From: Thalassospira sp. MCCC 1A01428
Lineage (GTDB): Bacteria; Pseudomonadota; Alphaproteobacteria; Rhodospirillales; Thalassospiraceae
Length of the DNA: 32,104 bases
NCBI RefSeq assembly: GCF_002115825.1
Contig: NZ_JFJZ01000048.1
Coordinates: forward strand, 1 to 32,104
Reading direction: 5' to 3'
Below the pieces are notes generated by a model. The model was not told where the DNA came from. It did no database searches and worked only from the letters and a program-made list of their open reading frames with translations. The stretch's first letter is position 1, and every line of letters begins with the position of its first letter. Positions 23,339-32,104 of the stretch are shown piece by piece. The position numbers were made by a program, and so were the translations under genes.

Positions 23339-23935
23339 TCAGGCTGCCCCGGCTTTTTCATCAGCCGGATCAAGCCAGCCAATGTTGCCATCGGCCCGAC
23401 GATACACGACGTTCAATCCGCCATGTTTGCCATTCCGGAACATAAGCGCCGGAATATCCCCCAAATCGAGACGCATGACCGCCTCACCAACAGAGAGCGT
23501 ATCAATGCGATCGGGTGTTTCTGCAACGATCAACGGATCAAAGCCGTTTACATGATCGTCATCAGAATGATCTTCATTTTCCTGCTGGATCACGTAATGA
23601 CGCGCATCCATCAAGGCATCTTCATACTGATCACGGTTCGTATGGTGATCACGCAAACGCCGTTTATAACGGCGCAACCGTTTCGCCACCTTCTCACAAG
23701 CTGCATCAAAGGCAGGATATACCTCATTTGCCGATGCTTTTGCCTGAACCAGCATGCCCTTTCCGACATGGACCGAAATCTGTGTGTGATAAAGATGAGC
23801 CTGTTTGGTAATCGTTACCGTGGCCTCGATCGCATGATCGAAATATTTCTCTACCGCAAGGTCCAAGGTCTCGACGACGTGTTCACGTAGAGCGCTGCCA
23901 ACGTCAAGTTGCTTGCCAATTACTGTAATCTGCAT
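23339..23935 (-). CDS. hpf: Long-form ribosome hibernation promoting factor
   Basis: A 199-residue long HPF. The N-terminal sigma-54-modulation/YfiA domain starts MQITVIGKQLDVGSALREHV and includes HLYHTQISVHVGKGMLVQAK. A charged linker (about residues 110-135) is followed by the C-terminal dimerisation domain, with LSVGEAVMRLDLGDIPALMF and GGLNVVYRRADGNIGWL. The long form pairs two 70S ribosomes into 100S dimers. The frame is open 20 codons upstream, but the conserved start is the ATG at 23935. It lies between rpoN and ptsN as in many proteobacteria. Confidence 0.96.
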   Translation of the reverse strand: MQITVIGKQLDVGSALREHVVETLDLAVEKYFDHAIEATVTITKQAHLYHTQISVHVGKGMLVQAKASANEVYPAFDAACEKVAKRLRRYKRRLRDHHTNRDQYEDALMDARHYVIQQENEDHSDDDHVNGFDPLIVAETPDRIDTLSVGEAVMRLDLGDIPALMFRNGKHGGLNVVYRRADGNIGWLDPADEKAGAA

Positions 23936-23981
23936 GGATCGCCTATCCCCAGTTGAGTGACTTCCAGTACATCTGCGAACA

Positions 23982-24012
23982 ATGGTGCCCTTCAATCAGG
24001 TGGCGGCACCAT
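23982..24012 (-). promoter_or_regulatory. Stem-loop upstream of hpf
   Basis: ATGGTGCC (23982-23989) and GGCACCAT (24005-24012) form a perfect 8-bp stem with a 15-nt loop, 47 nt before the hpf ATG in the rpoN-hpf gap. There is no T-run, so regulation or mRNA processing is more likely than termination. Confidence 0.4.
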
Positions 24013-24096
24013 ATTCCGTCGCCAATGCCAAGTCAACATTTGGGTATTCACCAATATGTTTCAATACCTTAAGCATTGTTTATTGGCATCAGGCCG

Positions 24097-25671
24097 TTAT
24101 CGGGCCTGTGCTTTTTTCTCGCGCCGCCTTTGGACGGACGACGGAATCCGCATTGCCTCCCGGTATTTTGCCACTGTTCGCCGGGCAATGTCGATCCCTT
24201 CCTTTTGCAGAAGTTCGACAAGTTTATCATCCGATAGAATTTTTTTCGGATTTTCCCCATCTATCAATGACTTGATCCGATGCCGTACCGATTCGGATGA
24301 ATAGGAATCTCCACCATCAGAAGATGAAATAGCCGTGGTGAAGAAGTATTTCAGCTCGAATATGCCACGAGGGGTCGCCATGAACTTGCCATTTGTCACC
24401 CGCGACACCGTGCTTTCATGCATCGAAATGGCTTCGGCTATATCGCGTAAAATCAACGGGCGCAGGTGCGAAACCCCGTGATTAAAGAATCCATCCTGCT
24501 GGCGAATAATCTCGGAGGCGACCTTGAGAATCGTTGTGGCACGCTGATGCAGGGCCTTAACCAGCCAATTTGCCGTTTGCAGCCGCTCGTTGACGAAACT
24601 TTTTTCTTCCCGGCCGCGAATCCCTGTGCTGATGACTGCAGCATATTCTTCGTTCACCAGAACACGCGGCAAGGCATCGTTGTTAAGTTCAATCATCCAG
24701 TTACCCGCATTGCCTGCACGCACCAGCACGTCGGGAATAACCGGTGTTGCCGGTTCACCGTCACTGGTTCGGCCTGGTCGCGGGTCCAGCGTTCTGATTT
24801 CGGCAATCATATCGGCCAGATCGTCACCATCCACACCGCAAATACGGCGCAGCCGGTCAAATTCGCGACGGGCCAGTAGCTCCAGATTATTAAGCAATGC
24901 CGCCATCGCCGGATCAAACCGGTTCCGGTCGCGCAATTGCAACTCCAGACATTCGGCAAGATTGCGGGCGAATACCCCGACCGGCTCAAACCCCTGCATC
25001 CGGCTCAGCACAGAACGAACCTGCGCCATTTCACAACCAAGAGACTCGCAAACTTCAGCCAGGTCGCCACTGACATAACCGTTATCATCAAGCATATCGA
25101 TCAGATAACTGCCGATCATACGCTCCACAGCCGTGGAAAAAGCCAGATTAAGCTGATCATCAAGGCTTTGACGCAGGCTAACGGTATCGGCAAGGGTCTG
25201 TTCCAGCCCCGGCAGGTCATCACTATCCCCCCCGGACATTGACCCGCCACCCCCGGCATAGGGCTGCGAATAGTCATGGTTGGCCCCTGCGGGCGCACCA
25301 TTGGATGTGATTTCACCTTCACCGTCAAAAAGGGCGTCTGCTGCACAATCAAGCGGGCTACTGGCCTCACTCCCCATACTGTCACTGCTGGCAAGGCGGT
25401 CGGTGCCGCGCATATCCTCGCGGTCGCGAAAATCGTCAATCGCGCGCGCATCCATCCCCTGCTCACCGTTGCCAACCGCTTCATCGCCGGTTTGCGCAAA
25501 GGTTTGCCCCGGTTCGGCCCGTTCCAGCAACGGGTTTTCCAGAAGCTCGCTATCAATAAAATTGGAAAGCTCGATATTGTTAAATTGCAACAGCTTAATC
25601 GCCTGCTGCAATTGCGGCGTCATGACAAGAGACTGTGACTGACGAAGATCAAGCCTTGCCTTCAGGGCCAT
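24097..25671 (-). CDS. rpoN: RNA polymerase sigma-54 factor
   Basis: A 524-residue sigma-54, which directs RNA polymerase to -24/-12 promoters and needs an enhancer-binding ATPase. The glutamine/leucine-rich activator-interacting region starts RLDLRQSQSLVMTPQLQQAI. An acidic linker follows (about residues 60-160), then the core-binding domain and the helix-turn-helix region with ISMHESTVSRVTNGKFM. The RpoN box ARRTVAKYRE lies at residues 496-505. The ATG at 25671 has AGGT about 10 nt upstream. It lies between lptB and hpf on the same strand, separated from lptB by 227 bp in which I find no clear promoter. Confidence 0.98.
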   Translation of the reverse strand: MALKARLDLRQSQSLVMTPQLQQAIKLLQFNNIELSNFIDSELLENPLLERAEPGQTFAQTGDEAVGNGEQGMDARAIDDFRDREDMRGTDRLASSDSMGSEASSPLDCAADALFDGEGEITSNGAPAGANHDYSQPYAGGGGSMSGGDSDDLPGLEQTLADTVSLRQSLDDQLNLAFSTAVERMIGSYLIDMLDDNGYVSGDLAEVCESLGCEMAQVRSVLSRMQGFEPVGVFARNLAECLELQLRDRNRFDPAMAALLNNLELLARREFDRLRRICGVDGDDLADMIAEIRTLDPRPGRTSDGEPATPVIPDVLVRAGNAGNWMIELNNDALPRVLVNEEYAAVISTGIRGREEKSFVNERLQTANWLVKALHQRATTILKVASEIIRQQDGFFNHGVSHLRPLILRDIAEAISMHESTVSRVTNGKFMATPRGIFELKYFFTTAISSSDGGDSYSSESVRHRIKSLIDGENPKKILSDDKLVELLQKEGIDIARRTVAKYREAMRIPSSVQRRREKKAQAR

Positions 25672-25898
25672 ATCAGTACCTACCCCGTATCAATCCGCTT
25701 TCCCCCATTTCCTTGCCTTGCCTTTGTAACCCGTCCGCGTTTCTTTTGATGACGCGGTATGAGTTTATTAAATTTCACCGGCAGAACAACTCTGCCGCGC
25801 CGCACCCTTACAGGCACACGGTAAACAATCCAGTCAATTGTTATCAGTCCGAAAAAGACAGGGACAGCCAAATATTAGAGCCAGGACCCTAAATTGTT

Positions 25899-26720
25899 TT
25901 AAAGACTGAACCGGTCACCCAGATAAACACGGCGCACATCGACATTGCGAACAATCTCGTCCGGGCCGCCTTCCATCAAGACCCGACCATCATGCAGAAT
26001 ATAGGCCCGGTCAATGATGTCGAGGGTTTCACGCACGTTATGGTCGGTAATCAAAACCCCGATACCACGATCTTTCAAATGCCGTACCAGATCGCGAATA
26101 TCGCCAACCGCAATCGGGTCAATCCCGGCAAGCGGTTCATCAAGCAACACGAAATTGGGATGCGCTGCCAGCGCGCGGGCAATTTCACAGCGGCGACGTT
26201 CCCCACCCGAAAGAGCCAGCGCAGGCGTGCGGCGCAAATGCTCAATCGCAAATTCGGCCAGCAAATCTTCAAGGTTTTGCTCGCGCTTGATCCGGTCACC
26301 TTCGATGACTTCAAGAACAGCCATGATGTTCTGTTCTACCGTCATGCCCCGAAAAATCGAGGCTTCCTGTGGTAAGTAACCAATTCCCATGCGCGCACGC
26401 TGATACATCGGCATCATCGTAATATCGCGGCCATCCAGCGATATCGTGCCCCTGTCTGGCGATATCAGGCCGGTGATAATGTAAAAGCTGGTGGTTTTAC
26501 CCGCCCCGTTCGGCCCAAGCAGGCCAACCGCCTCGCCGCGCTGTACAGATATGGAAACGTCCTTTAAAACCGGGCGCTTTTTAAAACTTTTGCCCAAATT
26601 ATGTGCCACCAGCCCCTTATTTGCACTCACCAGTCGCGGCCCGCCCGCACTTTCGGCGTCAGGCAGGGCAATAGACGCATCCGCGCCCGGAGTATTTGTG
26701 CTTTTGCGAGACCAGAACAC
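25899..26720 (-). CDS. lptB: LPS export ABC transporter ATP-binding protein LptB
   Basis: The cytoplasmic ATPase that powers LPS extraction by LptFG. Walker A is GPNGAGKTT (69-77), the Q-loop is Q118 in YLPQEASIF, the signature is LSGGE (170-174), Walker B is VLLDEP with the catalytic E195, and the switch is H227. The protein has 273 residues, about 35 more than E. coli LptB, because of a polar N-terminal extension before [15 protein letters not shown]. The start is a GTG at 26720 with GGAAAG just upstream, 18 bp after lptA. It is part of the kdsD-lptC-lptA-lptB unit. Confidence 0.97.
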   Translation of the reverse strand: MFWSRKSTNTPGADASIALPDAESAGGPRLVSANKGLVAHNLGKSFKKRPVLKDVSISVQRGEAVGLLGPNGAGKTTSFYIITGLISPDRGTISLDGRDITMMPMYQRARMGIGYLPQEASIFRGMTVEQNIMAVLEVIEGDRIKREQNLEDLLAEFAIEHLRRTPALALSGGERRRCEIARALAAHPNFVLLDEPLAGIDPIAVGDIRDLVRHLKDRGIGVLITDHNVRETLDIIDRAYILHDGRVLMEGGPDEIVRNVDVRRVYLGDRFSL

Positions 26721-26738
26721 TGTCTTTCCGACCCTTCG

Positions 26739-27608
26739 TCAGTTTGTTTTGCCGGCTGGTTTGGCAGCGGCTTCGGGTTTCTTTTCCTTGTCAGGCACCA
26801 GCAAACCACGAACCCGTGATTTCCCGTCTCCCTTGCCATCTGCCATCAGACGGCTAATTCCGGTCTTAAGGTCAACAACGGCGCGATCCCCGTTTAACTG
26901 GTTTTTGCCGCGCGTGATCTTAACCGATCCGGTTAAAGTCGCGATACCCGTTTTTGCGTCATAAACCCCTTGATCCCCCACAACAAAATCTGTGGCTGTT
27001 TCAATGGTAACATGACCATAACCGTCAATACGTTCAAGTTCGTTATCGCCCTTGGCAGACTGAACAAACCGGGCACTTAGCACATCGGCACTCAATTGAC
27101 GCCCTTCAGATATAGCAACAGCATTGCCGCGCGCCACCGCCATATGTTTGGCTTCCCAGTATTCCAGGCTGTCTTTTGCGGTCAGGGTTTCGGTCGGGGT
27201 CTTGTATTTAAGGTTTTTGCCCGTCAAAACCACCACCGCCTGGTCAATATCATAAATGGCCAGGTCGCCCGTTGCGACATCGGTGCTGGTCGACAATTTT
27301 ACATGGCCATGTGCTTCCAACCGGTAAATTTCGGTTCCGGTATCAGCTTCACGATAGAAAGCGCGCAATTCATCGCTATTGACCTGTGAATCGCCACGGC
27401 GGGCAAATGCATTGCCCCGTGCGATCAACACATTGTCATTACGGCGCCATTCAATACCATTATCGGATTCAACATCAAGGCCGCCGGCACCTTGCTGGGT
27501 CAAACCCAGCGATGCCGCATGAACCGGGCTGATCCCTGCACCGCAGGCAAGCCCAACCACAAGCGTCGCCGCAAATAAAACCCCACCCCCGCGCGGCGTT
27601 CTGATCAT
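26739..27608 (-). CDS. lptA: LPS periplasmic transport protein LptA
   Basis: A 289-residue OstA-fold protein that bridges LPS across the periplasm. A signal peptide precedes SPVHAAS, with the likely cut after AHA or nearby. Repeated beta-strand units follow: NVLIARGNAFARRGDSQVNS, LEAHGHVKLSTSTDVATGDL, MAVARGNAVAISEGRQLSAD, IDGYGHVTIETATDFVVGDQ and ATLTGSVKITRGKNQLNGDR. The C-terminus is lysine-rich (KEKKPEAAAKPAGKTN). It is longer than E. coli LptA (185), as is common in alphaproteobacteria. The ATG overlaps the lptC stop (ATGA), so translation is coupled. Confidence 0.95.
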   Translation of the reverse strand: MIRTPRGGGVLFAATLVVGLACGAGISPVHAASLGLTQQGAGGLDVESDNGIEWRRNDNVLIARGNAFARRGDSQVNSDELRAFYREADTGTEIYRLEAHGHVKLSTSTDVATGDLAIYDIDQAVVVLTGKNLKYKTPTETLTAKDSLEYWEAKHMAVARGNAVAISEGRQLSADVLSARFVQSAKGDNELERIDGYGHVTIETATDFVVGDQGVYDAKTGIATLTGSVKITRGKNQLNGDRAVVDLKTGISRLMADGKGDGKSRVRGLLVPDKEKKPEAAAKPAGKTN

Positions 27609-28315
27609 GATTTCCCTTTCATTGCCTTGTCAAAAACCGTCAGTTTCGATTTGCCCAGAAAATGTATAACAGACCCCTTATCTTCCAGCTCAAATCCTGA
27701 ATCGGACTTAATTGTTCCAAACGGCCCCTGCCCGTCAACCGGGTCAGTCCCGCTGGCATTCCCCTGTTTTAACCTGATTTTGGCACTTTCGGTATGAATC
27801 TCGAACCCCTTGTCGTGATACATATTAACAGCACCATTCAAATCCAGCCTGCTTTTACTTTCGGTATAGAACCCTTTATCCGCCGTCAAGGCGACCCAGG
27901 TGCCATCGGTCAGTGTCATATCGGCCTGCGGGCGCTCCAACAGAACATGTTCCATTGCACTTTCGCCGTCCTTGCGCTGCTCGATTGCCTCTGTCGCCGT
28001 TACGGTAAAAGGCTGGCGATTACCATCCACGCCAAAAAACCGTGGATTGCTCATGGCGACATTTTCCATCAGATCATCGGGTGAACTGGAAAAACCAAGA
28101 CGAAACCCGCTTTCCTGTATCTGTTCGATCTGCGGCCACAATACCACCAAAGCCAGCAATGCCGCCGCAACCATTGGCAGAATTAACTTTAGCATTAAAA
28201 CAATGCTGCGGCGAACCGGATTGATTTCAACATTGCGCCGTGTCGACGACAGCCGGTCGCGCGACTGCGGATTATGCGTCTCGCCACCGGGAATATCGGA
28301 CTTTTCAGCGCTCAT
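27605..28315 (-). CDS. lptC: LPS export protein LptC
   Basis: A 236-residue inner-membrane-anchored periplasmic protein that takes LPS from LptBFG and hands it to LptA. A cytoplasmic polar N-terminus (about 35 residues) is followed by one helix in VRRSIVLMLKLILPMVAAAL. The OstA-like periplasmic domain follows, with MSNPRFFGVDGNRQPFTVTA and SRLDLNGAVNMYHDKGFEIH, the usual LptC pattern. It starts 2 bp after kdsD and overlaps lptA by 4 bp. Confidence 0.94.
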   Translation of the reverse strand: MSAEKSDIPGGETHNPQSRDRLSSTRRNVEINPVRRSIVLMLKLILPMVAAALLALVVLWPQIEQIQESGFRLGFSSSPDDLMENVAMSNPRFFGVDGNRQPFTVTATEAIEQRKDGESAMEHVLLERPQADMTLTDGTWVALTADKGFYTESKSRLDLNGAVNMYHDKGFEIHTESAKIRLKQGNASGTDPVDGQGPFGTIKSDSGFELEDKGSVIHFLGKSKLTVFDKAMKGKS

Positions 28316-28317
28316 GA

Positions 28318-29310
28318 TCAGGCAACTCCCAGGCGCAGCAAATCATGAATATGCACAAGACCGCACGGAGCACCCTGATCATTAACGACAAACAGCGACG
28401 TGATGCTGCGATCATTCATGATCGCCAGCGCTTCAACCGCCAGCAATTCGGCCGTTATGGCCTTTGGGTTGCGGGTCATCACGGTTTCAACCGGGCGCAA
28501 AACCAGATCATCAGCCATGTGACGACGCAAATCACCATCCGTTACGATCCCGGCAAGTTTACCGGCATCGTCCACCACGCCAACACAACCAAATGATTTG
28601 CCCGTCATTTCCATCAGGGCATCGGCCATACGGGCCTGTATCGAAATGGTTGGCAACTGATCGGCACCATGCATGACTTCGCGTACCCGCAACAAACGCT
28701 GGCCCAGCTTGCCACCGGGATGAAAAGTGCGGAAATCATCGGCGCTAAACCCGCGCCGTTCCATCAGGGCAACGGCAAGGGCATCGCCAAGGGCCAGCAT
28801 CGCGGTGGTCGATGTCGTCGGTGCCTGGCGGTTGGGGCAGGCTTCAAGACTGTTGGGTAACACCAGCGGAAAATCACACTGGCTGCCGAGCGAGCTTTCG
28901 GCGCGGCGGGTCATACCGATTAACGGGATATGAAAACGCCTTGTATAGGCAATAATATCGGATAATTCCGGTGTTTCACCCGAATTGGACATCGCCAGCA
29001 CGGCGTCATCCTGCCCGATCATGCCTAGGTCGCCATGGCTGGCTTCGGCAGGATGAACAAAAAACGAAGGCGTGCCGGTGGACGCAAAGGTTGCGGCCAC
29101 CTTTTTGGCAATATGACCGCTTTTGCCCATGCCTGTTATCACCAGCCGGCCCTTTAACCCTTCAATCAGGGTAATGGCCCGGCAGAAATCACCATTAAGC
29201 GACTGTGCCAGTTCTTCAAGCGCAGCCGCCTCAATACCCAGAACCTTGCGGGCAACAGCGAGATCGTTTTTTTCGGCTTCGGTAACTGTCATGGGCTTCT
29301 TTAATGTCAT
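28318..29310 (-). CDS. kdsD: D-arabinose-5-phosphate isomerase (KpsF/GutQ type)
   Basis: About 330 residues. It converts ribulose-5-phosphate to arabinose-5-phosphate, the first step of Kdo synthesis for LPS. The N-terminal SIS domain holds GRLVITGMGKSGHIAKKVAA, FFVHPAEASHGDLGMIGQDD and SNSGETPELSDI. Two CBS domains follow: the first after REVMHGADQLPTI, the second in VMTRNPKAITAELLAVEALA. The ATG at 29310 gives MTLKKPMTVTEAEK with GGTGG a few bases upstream; the longer frame begins at 29358. It heads the lptC-lptA-lptB unit, linking Kdo supply and LPS export. Confidence 0.95.
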   Translation of the reverse strand: MTLKKPMTVTEAEKNDLAVARKVLGIEAAALEELAQSLNGDFCRAITLIEGLKGRLVITGMGKSGHIAKKVAATFASTGTPSFFVHPAEASHGDLGMIGQDDAVLAMSNSGETPELSDIIAYTRRFHIPLIGMTRRAESSLGSQCDFPLVLPNSLEACPNRQAPTTSTTAMLALGDALAVALMERRGFSADDFRTFHPGGKLGQRLLRVREVMHGADQLPTISIQARMADALMEMTGKSFGCVGVVDDAGKLAGIVTDGDLRRHMADDLVLRPVETVMTRNPKAITAELLAVEALAIMNDRSITSLFVVNDQGAPCGLVHIHDLLRLGVA

Positions 29311-29430
29311 CGGTCCACCACCGGCCCGATTGCGATTTAATCTACAACCGGGGTTCACTGGCGTAAAAATGTGTCAACAACACGGACGTTTGGCCCATCA
29401 CCCTAACGGGTAACGGGAGATAAACCGGTC

Positions 29431-30042
29431 CTAATGGGCAAAGATGTCTGTTTCGGCCCATCCTGCAAGGTCCAGGCTGGCGCGGGTCGGCAGGAAATCA
29501 AAACAGGACTGGGCAATTTCCATGCGACCTTCACGAACCAGGCGACGATCAAGCTCTTCTTTCATCTTGTGAAGATACAACACGTCGCTGGCAGCATAGG
29601 CGATTTGCTCGGCGCTTAGCTCGGCGGCACCCCAGTCCGAGCTTTGCTGCTGTTTGGAAATTTCAACACCCACCAGCTCGCGCACCAGGTCTTTCAAACC
29701 GTGGCGGTCGGTATAGGTCCGGATCAGTTTTGAAGCGATTTTGGTGCAATAAACCGGGGCGCAACGTACACCAAGATACGCATCCATGACGGCAATATCG
29801 AAACGGCCAAAATGGAACAATTTCAATACATCCGGGTCCGCCAGCATTTTTTTCAAATTGGGCGCGCTGTAATCAGCGCCATCAAATTTGACCAAATGGG
29901 CATCGCCATCACCAGACGATAATTGTACCACACACAAACGGTCACGATGCGGGTTTAACCCCATCGTTTCGCTGTCGATCGCAACAATTTTGCCAAGATC
30001 AAGCCCGTCGGGCAAATCTCCGTGATGGAGGTAATTTGTCAT
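29431..30042 (-). CDS. rnd: Short ribonuclease D (DEDD 3'-5' exonuclease)
   Basis: A 203-residue DEDDy exonuclease. The acidic residues are D23 and E25 (AIDSETMGL), D82 (HFGRFDI) and Y149-X3-D153 (YAASDVLYL). The HRDC domains of E. coli RNase D (375 residues) are absent, giving the compact alphaproteobacterial form. It processes the 3' ends of stable RNAs or degrades structured RNA; the exact substrate is not known here. It is upstream of kdsD on the same strand with a 120-bp gap. The ATG is at 30042. Confidence 0.93.
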   Translation of the reverse strand: MTNYLHHGDLPDGLDLGKIVAIDSETMGLNPHRDRLCVVQLSSGDGDAHLVKFDGADYSAPNLKKMLADPDVLKLFHFGRFDIAVMDAYLGVRCAPVYCTKIASKLIRTYTDRHGLKDLVRELVGVEISKQQQSSDWGAAELSAEQIAYAASDVLYLHKMKEELDRRLVREGRMEIAQSCFDFLPTRASLDLAGWAETDIFAH

Positions 30043-30187
30043 CGCGATTCTCCGGTCTGAAAGTTTGGCCCTGTCTTAACACAGCAAAGGCGTGCCCGCG
30101 ACGCAAAAGACATCTCTAATTTGCGGATAATATGCTTAAAATCGGCAAAATCCGGGCATTTGGACCACACGGCACAAAACAGGCCCC

Positions 30188-31471
30188 CTAACCCGTAACA
30201 TGGGACGACCGCTTAAAAACATTCAACGCCGCCACCGCACAGCCAATTGACATCCAGGCAAGAATGGCCGGCCAGTTTGAAAAGGCACTTTGTGTTGCAG
30301 CAAAGGGAAAGAAAGATGCATTCAACGTTGCCAGATAGAAGGCAACCAGCACCGTTTGTGTATGCCCGGCACGGATCAACCGCACCCCGGCCCAAATAAC
30401 AATTCCGACAAAAACCAGCCACGGCAATGTTCCGGCAAGGCCACTACTGGCCAGCCATTCGGCATAAATATTATGAGGGTGCGGATAACAGCCAAATCCC
30501 AGCGCTTCAGGTGGTTGCTGTGCGCGGCAAACTTTTTCAAAGCTGCCCATGCCAATACCGGTTAAGGGGTTTTCGGTAAAAAAGCGCCAGCCCATCAAAA
30601 CCAGCTTGCCATAAATCGAGTCTGCGTAATCAGAGACAACGGACCCTAACGCAACCACACGCCCGGCGATACGGTCGCTAAAGGACAACAAAAGCCCAAG
30701 GCCCACAACCCCAACTGCGCCTAAAAACACCGATAGCACCCGGGCGCGACCACCGCTGATAAACAAGCCAATCACAATCGCAACCAGCCCCATCAGGGTT
30801 AAAACACTGGCAGTACGTTCCCCACTGAGGAAAATAACAGCCAGCACCGGCACCATCACCCAGGCACCGATCAAAAACAGACGTTTTTCCCCAAGCTGTT
30901 CGCGCGCCACAAACGCCAGAGCCATAATACCGAATGCCAGTTTTGACAGGTAGCTGCCAATATTTGGGCGATCAAGCGGCCCGGTCAGGCGATCTCCGTT
31001 TGAGACCATTCCCTGCCCACCCAGCAGCGAATAACCCGCAAAAAACTGATAAAACGCATCAAGAGCGGCAACAAACAGGGCGGCAAAAGTTGCATAACAC
31101 ACCGCACGGATCGCCGCCTTATCGACCAGAACCCAGCGGGTGACTGCGGCATAAAACACCACAAACCGCACCCAGATCAGCCCACGGGCAAAATTTTTCC
31201 CCGGATATTCGCCAAAAGGGGCGACCACAACTACCAGCATCAGCAATGCCAGCAGCAAAACCGCAACATCGATCTGCCGCGCCCATGCCCAATCACGGCG
31301 CAAGGTACTGCGCACCAGAAACAATACTGCCACCAACACCAGCGATACATCGGCAGCCCCGCGCGCAAACAGCAAAAAAGTCGGGATCAGGCACAAAAAG
31401 ACCAACGCCGCCATATGCAGGCGACGTTCGATTTTATCACTATAAGGCAGTGCAACGGCAAATCTGGTCAC
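30188..31471 (-). CDS. O-antigen ligase/polymerase-like membrane protein
   Basis: A 427-residue protein with about 10-12 membrane segments and a large periplasmic loop near the C-terminus, as in the Wzy_C/WaaL family. The loop contains LTGIGMGSFEKVC and then PHPHNIYAEWLASSGLAGTL, the usual HN motif region. The mid-region GPLDRPNIGSYLSKLAFGIM is also typical. WaaL transfers O-antigen from lipid carrier to lipid A-core, while Wzy polymerises repeats; which one this is cannot be decided. The GTG start at 31471 overlaps the TGA of the upstream glycosyltransferase (GTGA). Confidence 0.88.
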   Translation of the reverse strand: MTRFAVALPYSDKIERRLHMAALVFLCLIPTFLLFARGAADVSLVLVAVLFLVRSTLRRDWAWARQIDVAVLLLALLMLVVVVAPFGEYPGKNFARGLIWVRFVVFYAAVTRWVLVDKAAIRAVCYATFAALFVAALDAFYQFFAGYSLLGGQGMVSNGDRLTGPLDRPNIGSYLSKLAFGIMALAFVAREQLGEKRLFLIGAWVMVPVLAVIFLSGERTASVLTLMGLVAIVIGLFISGGRARVLSVFLGAVGVVGLGLLLSFSDRIAGRVVALGSVVSDYADSIYGKLVLMGWRFFTENPLTGIGMGSFEKVCRAQQPPEALGFGCYPHPHNIYAEWLASSGLAGTLPWLVFVGIVIWAGVRLIRAGHTQTVLVAFYLATLNASFFPFAATQSAFSNWPAILAWMSIGCAVAALNVFKRSSHVTG

Positions 31472-32104
31472 GGGCGGTCGGGCCTCCGAATTGCGGGGAT
31501 TTGGGCAAACGCATCATGGAACATATCTATCATTTTGCTGTCGGGGGATAGCAAACCTGCCTTGGCGGCAAAATAGGCAAACTGAACTTTTAATCCCGGC
31601 AGCGCCGCGCCATCGCGTGCGGCCTTGCGCGCTGCAGAAACACATTTCCGAGCCAGTTTCATTCGGCTACTGGCCGGCAAATCAGGATGCTGACGCAAAA
31701 AATGATAGAACGTCATGAAGCGGTCGTGATGTTGCTGAATTTTGTTGTCCGACAAATGGCTTCCCGCTGCGGGCACCCAGGTGACAACTGCCGAACTGTC
31801 AACAAGACAACGGGCATGGGCCGCCAACCTTAATGGCAGCGATTCATCCTGCACAAATACCTGTTCATCGCACCCGCCAGCACGCAAAAAAAGGGCTCGT
31901 TCGACAAGCCACGTCATGCGGACGATCCCCCGGCCCAATACCCGGCCCAGCGGATCTTGAAAAACCTTTTCCGCCCCGTCGGGCATAATAGTGCCTGCCT
32001 GTATCTGATCAATTGGATCGGCAGTTTTGTGCCATTTCCCATGTACCATATCGGCATCATGACGGCCAGCAAGGCCCAGCAACGTGGCAATAGCATTGGG
32101 GGCC
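31468..32104 (-). CDS. Glycosyltransferase, GT-A type (5' part outside the window)
   Basis: At least 211 residues, continuing past the right edge. The visible part resembles the second half of a family 2 glycosyltransferase: MTWLVERALFLRAGGCDEQV then FVQDESLPLRLAA, where the Glu/Asp in QDE resembles the usual acceptor-side ED motif. A helical C-terminal tail includes HHDRFMTFYHFLRQHPDLPA. The nucleotide-sugar-binding N-terminus and the DxD motif lie outside, so donor and acceptor are unknown. The stop overlaps the start of the O-antigen-ligase-like gene by 4 bp, which places both in one polysaccharide operon. Confidence 0.75.
   Translation of the reverse strand, partial: APNAIATLLGLAGRHDADMVHGKWHKTADPIDQIQAGTIMPDGAEKVFQDPLGRVLGRGIVRMTWLVERALFLRAGGCDEQVFVQDESLPLRLAAHARCLVDSSAVVTWVPAAGSHLSDNKIQQHHDRFMTFYHFLRQHPDLPASSRMKLARKCVSAARKAARDGAALPGLKVQFAYFAAKAGLLSPDSKMIDMFHDAFAQIPAIRRPDRP

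Overview
The window looks like a chromosomal segment of a free-living alphaproteobacterium, most likely a Rhodospirillales member close to Thalassospira. The basis is the protein sequences and the conserved block rnd-kdsD-lptC-lptA-lptB-rpoN-hpf-ptsN. That assignment is inference from recognition, not a database search. Almost everything is core chromosome. I see no insertion sequence, prophage, CRISPR array, tRNA or rRNA.

Left part (1-6675): a LysR regulator; an Rrf2-type repressor divergent from a thioredoxin-reductase-like flavoprotein with a CPYC redox pair; then, on the minus strand, a DUF2244 membrane protein and the dnaK-dnaJ chaperone operon. dnaK has a sigma-32-like promoter and a leader hairpin.

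Middle part (6676-18782): nth (endonuclease III) converges on an LpoA/LppC-like lipoprotein, which is head-to-head with rsmI-yraN. Next come a DUF2000 protein only 29 bp from a divergent AraC regulator, an aldo/keto reductase, a BON-domain lipoprotein overlapping a SirB1/TPR protein, and a marR-MFS efflux operon. The efflux operon has a repeat-rich AT-rich promoter in front of it. A PfkB sugar/nucleoside kinase closes the section.

Right part (18783-32104): typA/bipA and an AmpG-type muropeptide permease run rightwards. The rest runs leftwards as one long envelope and regulation cluster. An O-antigen-ligase-like protein and a glycosyltransferase (cut by the window edge) lie upstream. Next is a short RNase D, then KdsD (Kdo precursor), LptC-LptA-LptB (LPS export), sigma-54, the long hibernation factor HPF and EIIA-Ntr (PtsN). 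LPS precursor supply, LPS export, nitrogen-type sigma control and ribosome hibernation are thus physically linked.

The least explained parts are the regulatory DNA: the nested repeats before marR, a second 12-bp inverted repeat and a start-less coding-like frame beside it, a near-perfect -24 element before typA, and the antisense-overlapping starts of the lipoprotein gene and rsmI. I found no clear candidate for a wholly new system. The strongest leads are small local regulatory structures.
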